Source of the DNA: Oleiagrimonas sp964608595
Lineage (GTDB): Bacteria; Pseudomonadota; Gammaproteobacteria; Xanthomonadales; Rhodanobacteraceae
Length of the DNA: 8,110 nt
Direction of reading: 5' to 3'
Assembly (NCBI GenBank): GCA_964608595.1
Contig: CAZSOU010000108.1
Location: 1-8,110, forward strand
The notes under the pieces: model-generated
Database searches by the model: none
The model's input: only the letters and a program-made list of their open reading frames with translations
Told to the model about the DNA's origin: nothing
Program-made: the position numbers and the translations under genes
Part shown: in pieces, positions 5,395 through 8,110 of the stretch
Numbering within the stretch: position 1 is the first letter of the stretch
Layout: each line of letters begins with the position of its first letter

Positions 5395-5774
5395 GTTGGC
5401 ACCTTGACGGGACGAAGCAGATCTAGGACTGACATGAACAGCATAAGCGCAATGCCTGCGTAGAACAGATAGATGCTCCAGCCTTGGCTCCAGACCACCA
5501 GCAGCGCAACCAATACAGCGACTGGGCCAAGCACAGAGAGCAAGCCGCGTGCGAGCTGGCGATGCCGATACCACGCCCAGGCGTTTACCAAGAGCGCGAG
5601 TACCGCCAAGCCGGGCAGCAACTTGTGGAACAGAAAACCCTCGTACTGCCCGAGGAAGCCGAGGCCGATGGCAGCGCCCAACGACCCCAACGCGGGAAAG
5701 CAGCCGGCGCAGGACATTGCAGAAACCAGCGCACCTAAGCTGCTGGTCTTGTCAAGTGCACGTGTGATGCTCAA
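5376..5774 (-). CDS. merC: MerC-type mercury transporter, cassette C9 proximal gene
   Basis: A 132-residue inner-membrane protein with the MerC layout. MerC takes up Hg(II) across the inner membrane, normally delivering it to MerA for reduction. Family features seen are ADK-like ALDKTSSLGALVSAM, then SCAGCFPALGSLGAAIGLGF (21-40) with the TM1 cysteine pair Cys22 and Cys25, then GQYEG. Four hydrophobic segments lie at about 11-27, 28-44 to 52-66, 80-96 and 100-120. The C-terminal tail has one cysteine (Cys128), where MerC as I recall it carries two. The start is a TTG at 5774 with GAGGT six bases upstream. No ATG or GTG precedes it in frame before a TGA. No merR, merT, merP or merA is in the window, and the only partner is the overlapping GDCCVxC gene. 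Confidence 0.9.
   Translation of the reverse strand: MSITRALDKTSSLGALVSAMSCAGCFPALGSLGAAIGLGFLGQYEGFLFHKLLPGLAVLALLVNAWAWYRHRQLARGLLSVLGPVAVLVALLVVWSQGWSIYLFYAGIALMLFMSVLDLLRPVKVPTCRVSS
5400..5405 (-). promoter_or_regulatory. Shine-Dalgarno deciding the GDCCVxC GTG start
   Basis: The minus strand reads AAGGTG, CCAAC, then GTG at 5394. It lies inside the merC coding sequence. Confidence 0.65.
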
Positions 5775-5780
5775 TTCACG

Positions 5781-5785
5781 ACCTC
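5781..5785 (-). promoter_or_regulatory. Shine-Dalgarno deciding the merC TTG start
   Basis: The minus strand reads GAGGT, CGTGAA, then TTG. The in-frame TGA at 5784-5786 overlaps this site and rules out a start further upstream. Confidence 0.7.
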
Positions 5786-5788
5786 AAT

Positions 5789-5795
5789 TTGCGAA
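5789..5795 (-). other. TTCGCAA leader motif, cassette C9
   Basis: The motif lies 14 bases downstream of the attC 10 core box. The same heptamer at nearly the same distance occurs in cassettes C2 and C11. Here it precedes the Shine-Dalgarno rather than the start codon. Confidence 0.4.
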
Positions 5796-5809
5796 GTTGT
5801 CTTTTAGGC

Positions 5810-5881
5810 GCATAACGCTTGAAGTAACCGGCGACAAAAGCGCGTAGCGGTTTTGGCGTCCGGTTGACTGAACTGTTAGCT
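5810..5881 (-). repeat. attC 10 (attC of cassette C10)
   Basis: Complete site with boxes gcataac (5810-5816) and gttagct (5875-5881). The arms are gtaaccggcgac and ggcgtccggttgac. The central stem is aaaagcgc-gta-gcggtttt, with one mismatch. Confidence 0.93.
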
Positions 5882-6424
5882 TAACCACGTAGGAGTTCGA
5901 TGAACAACTACCCACTTTCCGTTGGTGTGTTTAAGCACCCAATAAACCCCATGACCGCACAGCCCTTTGCAATAGGTGTGGCCTTGAACTACGGCAGTTT
6001 TGCCGTCCTTTGAGTACCCAGGAAGCGTGAGCTGTAGGACGTCTACCGCATGGGGAAACAGCTTGTAGAAGCGATCCCAGCCACCCTTCGCCAGAATGCC
6101 CTTCAACTTTGACCACGACACGAACCTGACGTTCTTGCACGCCATGACAGATGGCATCTTGTGTGTCACTTTGTTGCGACGCTTGAGCGAACGAACGACG
6201 CCAGAGGCTACACCTTGTGGCGTGCTCTCCTTGTCGTAGGACTCGGTACGGGTCACAACAACGGTTAAAGTCTGTTCTTCGCCGTGCGTCGGTGGCTGAC
6301 ACGCTATGTGTTCCAAGAGACCCGCGAAGACGGCGCTATCGGAGCCAGAGGTGCCGGCCGCCGCCCACGATACCGGCGCGGCCAATAGTGCGATGGTGAC
6401 TAACAGTAGCCAGATCTTTTTCAT
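5876..6424 (-). CDS. exported hypothetical protein, cassette C10
   Basis: A 182-residue protein with a Sec signal peptide: MKKIW, a hydrophobic core LLLVTIALLAA, and probable cleavage near SWA-AAG (about residue 21-23). The mature domain has several Cys (ACQPP, MACKNV, TYCKGLCG) that could form periplasmic disulfides. It ends in CGHGVYWVLKHTNGKWVVVH, which looks like a closing beta-hairpin of an NTF2-like or similar small fold (inference). Family not recognised. The ATG at 6424 is one base after the AGCTAAC core box (GTTAGCT, then T, then ATG), so only attC 11 can supply a Shine-Dalgarno (AGGCG, seven bases upstream). The TAA stop is in the attC 10 box, so the cassette has almost no non-coding sequence. 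Confidence 0.85.
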   Translation of the reverse strand: MKKIWLLLVTIALLAAPVSWAAAGTSGSDSAVFAGLLEHIACQPPTHGEEQTLTVVVTRTESYDKESTPQGVASGVVRSLKRRNKVTHKMPSVMACKNVRFVSWSKLKGILAKGGWDRFYKLFPHAVDVLQLTLPGYSKDGKTAVVQGHTYCKGLCGHGVYWVLKHTNGKWVVVHRTPTWLS

Positions 6425-6425
6425 A

Positions 6426-6495
6426 AGCTAACGCCTGAGCTCAGCCGACCGAAACCGCGTAGCGGTTTTGGGTCGGCTGCAGCGAAATGTTATGT
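6426..6495 (-). repeat. attC 11 (attC of cassette C11)
   Basis: Complete site with boxes agctaac (6426-6432) and gttatgt (6489-6495). The central hairpin is aaccgc-gta-gcggtt. The outer arms are gctcagccgacc and gggtcggctgcagc. Confidence 0.93.
6432..6436 (-). promoter_or_regulatory. attC-borne Shine-Dalgarno for the C10 exported-protein gene
   Basis: The minus strand reads AGGCG, TTAGCTT, then ATG at 6424. The geometry is the same as at attC 7 and the DUF4262 gene, and the site lies on the far side of the crossover point. Confidence 0.45.
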
Positions 6496-6951
6496 ACCAC
6501 CCGCGGCTTTACCGACAGTAGCACCCATTTTGTACTCATCAGGGTCGTCTCCGAAGTAGACATCCCACCAAATTTCAAGGCCGAGGTGTGCAAGCGCGGC
6601 AAGCGCAGGGACGTCAAGGAACGGGCCGCCTTGCCCGGTTGAAACCCTGAAACAACATATATCAATCTCGCATCCGGCTTCGCGCAGCCGTTGGAGTTGC
6701 TGTTCTTTGCCTTCCAGTACCGACGTGATCGCGCGAACATGCTCAAGACCGTTGAGCGACTCTAACGTGGTGGAACTTGACCAACACCAGTAGTGATACT
6801 CACGCCTTGTGCGGTATTTGGAATCAGGCTGCTTTGGACATGGCGCTGTGGCCTGCACTCCGAGGATGCTGCTGATTTCGTCGGGGTGCAGGGACTTGGA
6901 GAATATCCGCAGAGTAGCGTATGTCTCTAGGCAGGTTGTTTGATTCCCCAC
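6490..6951 (-). CDS. DUF4279 family protein, cassette C11
   Basis: A 153-residue protein recognised as DUF4279 by its N-terminal ATLRIFSKSLHPDEISSILG (12-31), a Trp-rich strand pair (EYHYWCWSSS, 51-60), a central helix with ITSVLEGKEQQLQRL (75-89), ICCFRVSTGQGGPFLDV and a late helix LAALAHLGLEIWWDVYF (117-133). The family is common in cassette arrays and its function is unknown. There is no export signal, so it is probably cytosolic. The start is a GTG at 6951, with AGGAG eleven bases upstream. No ATG precedes it in frame. The leader carries TTCGCAA directly before the GTG. The TAA stop is in the attC 11 box. Confidence 0.9.
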   Translation of the reverse strand: MGNQTTCLETYATLRIFSKSLHPDEISSILGVQATAPCPKQPDSKYRTRREYHYWCWSSSTTLESLNGLEHVRAITSVLEGKEQQLQRLREAGCEIDICCFRVSTGQGGPFLDVPALAALAHLGLEIWWDVYFGDDPDEYKMGATVGKAAGGT

Positions 6952-6958
6952 TTGCGAA
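6952..6958 (-). other. TTCGCAA leader motif, cassette C11
   Basis: The motif lies 14 bases downstream of the attC 12 core box and directly before the GTG start. It matches the C2 and C9 leaders. Confidence 0.4.
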
Positions 6959-6972
6959 AAGGCTCCTGTGGC

Positions 6973-7044
6973 ACATAACGCTTGAAGTAAGCCGCCGACG
7001 AACCGCGTAGCGGTTTGGCGGTCGGCTTGACTGAATTGTTAGGC
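6973..7044 (-). repeat. attC 12 (attC of cassette C12)
   Basis: Complete site with boxes acataac (6973-6979) and gttaggc (7038-7044). The central hairpin is aaccgc-gta-gcggtt. Over 67 bases it differs from attC 13 at one position. Confidence 0.95.
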
Positions 7045-7493
7045 AACCGCCCTGACCTAGCGACGTTGCCCGCCAAGGCCATACTGACCCACCCGCCACC
7101 TGGCGACAACCACGACAAACCCGAACGCCTGCAGGCACGACACACGACTGGCGCACCGCAAACCCACCATAGCCACGCACTGCGCGGCCTACAGCTTGTG
7201 CCCTGGCGTAAACCCAACCCGCACCCACCGCCACAAGGCAACACGTCACATGACACCTTCACCTGCAGGCTCGCGTACGACTTGCCGAAGCATGCTCTTG
7301 TGGCCGAAGCCGACACACGTGACCCCTGCGGGCCAAATGGAAGAAAGACCAAGCCGCATTTGCATGCCGCATAGCCACCGAAGCCAAAAAACGTGAAGCA
7401 AGCAGGCCAACCCGAACTTGCCGAATGAAAGACCAAAAGCTGCGCAAGCCAGACACCGCCTTGCACCATGACCAAGTTACTGCGTATCAGGTT
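7045..7493 (-). other. cassette C12 body: GT-rich on the cassette strand, no convincing gene
   Basis: About 450 bases between attC 12 and attC 13. In array direction the strand is rich in G and T, so stop codons are scarce. An open frame from ATG 7469 (MVQGGVWLAQLL) runs through the whole cassette and attC 12 into the next gene, ending at 6927. A second minus frame is also open to 6824, and a plus frame is open from 7015 to 7374. The products are Trp/Cys/Gly-rich or His/Pro/Thr-rich, and none has a good Shine-Dalgarno, so I do not call a gene. The two cassette ends match as an 11-base inverted pair, GTTAGGCAACC at 7038 and GGTTGCCTAAC at 7490. A non-coding RNA or a decayed gene remains possible. 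Confidence 0.6.
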
Positions 7494-7565
7494 GCCTAAC
7501 GCTTGAAGTAAGCCGCCGACGAACCGCGTAGCGGTTTGGCGGTCGGCTTGACTGAACTGTTAGCG
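7494..7565 (-). repeat. attC 13 (attC of cassette C13)
   Basis: Complete site with boxes gcctaac (7494-7500) and gttagcg (7559-7565). The internal sequence is the same as attC 12 except for one C/T difference near the right box. Confidence 0.95.
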
Positions 7566-8039
7566 CCCAACTCCATGTTGAAGCTGGCCACCAACCGCTT
7601 GTACATGCTCTAACCCCGACTGCAAATTTTTGCTACGAAGCAGTACAGCACTGTGAACCCAAGTTTGATCGAATGTTGAAAGGTGCCTTTGCAGCTCAAT
7701 GGCATGTGGGTGAAATGTACCAGATAGCGTGAAGCCGACTTTTGCGTGACCAATGGACTTCACGACGAACGAAAGTTTGTAAATGTTGATTTTGGTGAGT
7801 GTTACTTTGTACTTGGTGAGGAACCTGGGGTCGTGGCCGCTAATTACGAGAAAGCCCTTGCCGAATTGATCTAGCTCCAAGCGTAGAACTGCACCGGAAT
7901 CATCAGGCCCTGCCCACACACCCGACAATTCAGTTTTGGTTGGCGGCGGTGGCATCTTGATGGCATAGGCGGCGAAACTCACCACGAGTAGCGAGAAGGC
8001 AACGAGAACTATAGGCAAGCGCTTGAAGTTCACGAACAT
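7560..8039 (-). CDS. exported hypothetical protein, cassette C13
   Basis: A 159-residue protein. MFVNFKR plus the hydrophobic LPIVLVAFSLLVVSFAAYA form a signal peptide with probable cleavage after AYA (residue 26). The mature part begins with a Pro-rich linker (KMPPPPTK), then a beta-rich domain: LSGVWAGPDDSGAVLRLEL (39-57), GKGFLVISG and TLSGTFHPHAIEL. This suggests a small beta-barrel or sandwich (inference), and it has no Cys. The ATG at 8039 follows AAGGGGGAG, so the Shine-Dalgarno is strong but close. The TAA stop is in the attC 13 box. The last about 20 residues (SGLEHVQAVGGQLQHGVGR) look less structured and may be a cassette-end extension. No family recognised. Confidence 0.82.
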   Translation of the reverse strand: MFVNFKRLPIVLVAFSLLVVSFAAYAIKMPPPPTKTELSGVWAGPDDSGAVLRLELDQFGKGFLVISGHDPRFLTKYKVTLTKINIYKLSFVVKSIGHAKVGFTLSGTFHPHAIELQRHLSTFDQTWVHSAVLLRSKNLQSGLEHVQAVGGQLQHGVGR

Positions 8040-8051
8040 CTCCCCCTTGGG

Positions 8052-8110
8052 CGCTAACGCTTGAAGTAAGTGGCGCGGGGCTTTTCCCGCGTCCGCTTGA
8101 CTGAACTGTT
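8052..8110 (-). repeat. attC 14 (partial, attC of the next cassette to the right)
   Basis: Left box cgctaac at 8052-8058. The arms are gtaagtggcgcggg and cccgcgtccgcttgac, with a CTTTT loop. The right box is cut by the window end after GTT (8108-8110). Confidence 0.9.

Larger units (their letters stand above)
1..8110 (-). mobile_element. integron gene-cassette array (interior segment)
   Basis: Fourteen similar palindromic elements, all in the same orientation, separate short genes with little intergenic space. Each begins with a TAAC-type box and ends with a GTTA-type box, which is the signature of attC sites. The matching minus-strand order (GCCTAAC, then TTCAAGC, then GCTTAA, then GCGTTAG) equals the published order in the aadA-type 59-base element. 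The cassettes therefore read leftward and the integrase platform should be to the right of the window. No integrase, attI or Pc promoter is visible. No convincing sigma-70 promoter was seen within the array, so inner cassettes may be silent until moved near the platform. Confidence 0.95.

Noticed and set aside
5473..5847. Plus-strand ORFs opposite merC
   Set aside because: They are antisense shadows. The merC frame is supported by family motifs and a Shine-Dalgarno.
6927..7475. Continuous frame from cassette C12 through attC 12 into the DUF4279 gene region
   Set aside because: The openness follows from low A content on that strand. The translation is Trp/Cys/Gly-rich and continues into attC-derived sequence, with no good ribosome binding site.
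1..8110. Regularly recurring palindromic repeats as a possible CRISPR array
   Set aside because: The units are 57-72 bases with variable cores and genes of hundreds of bases between them. They fit attC sites, not CRISPR repeats.
1..8110. tRNA, rRNA, insertion sequence or transposase genes
   Set aside because: None was seen on either strand. All hairpins noticed belong to attC sites.

Overview
This window is a stretch of an integron gene-cassette array. It holds fourteen attC recombination sites: twelve complete, one cut by each window edge. They delimit thirteen whole cassettes. The attC sites closely resemble the short (about 60 bp) type known from the aadA cassette family. Read on the minus strand each runs from an RYYYAAC box through a GC-rich imperfect palindrome to a GTTRRRY box. 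All fourteen have the same orientation, so the array reads right to left. The integrase gene and attI should therefore lie beyond position 8110, and none is visible here. The homogeneous attC family, moderate to high GC and codon use suggest a sedentary chromosomal integron of a gammaproteobacterium, perhaps a xanthomonad. That placement is inference. In the entries below, cassette Cn carries attC n at its left (3') end.

Layout, left to right: C1 lipoprotein (63-485); C2 small two-helix membrane protein (563-835); C3 coiled-coil lipoprotein (950-1510); C4 a cassette whose best ORF points the opposite way (plus strand, 1597-1836); C5 a 246-residue unrecognised protein (1881-2621); C6 DUF4262 protein (2686-3144); C7 a short GT-rich cassette with at most a weak ORF; C8 a two-gene cassette with a coiled-coil lipoprotein (3569-4525) and a membrane-anchored protein (4558-5091); C9 a two-gene mercury-type cassette, MerC (5376-5774) with a GDCCVxC protein (5173-5394); C10 exported protein (5876-6424); C11 DUF4279 protein (6490-6951); C12 a 450 bp GT-rich cassette without a convincing gene; C13 exported protein (7560-8039).

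The cassettes look like independent acquisitions, not a pathway. Three patterns recur. Many gene ends use the TAA inside the attC core site. Several starts use a Shine-Dalgarno sequence within or next to the core site. About eight of the fourteen better-supported proteins are predicted to be exported, lipidated or membrane-bound. The most notable contents are the merC/GDCCVxC pair without merR or merA, the inverted gene in C4, the likely fused cassette C8, and a TTCGCAA motif at the same distance from the core site in three unrelated cassettes.
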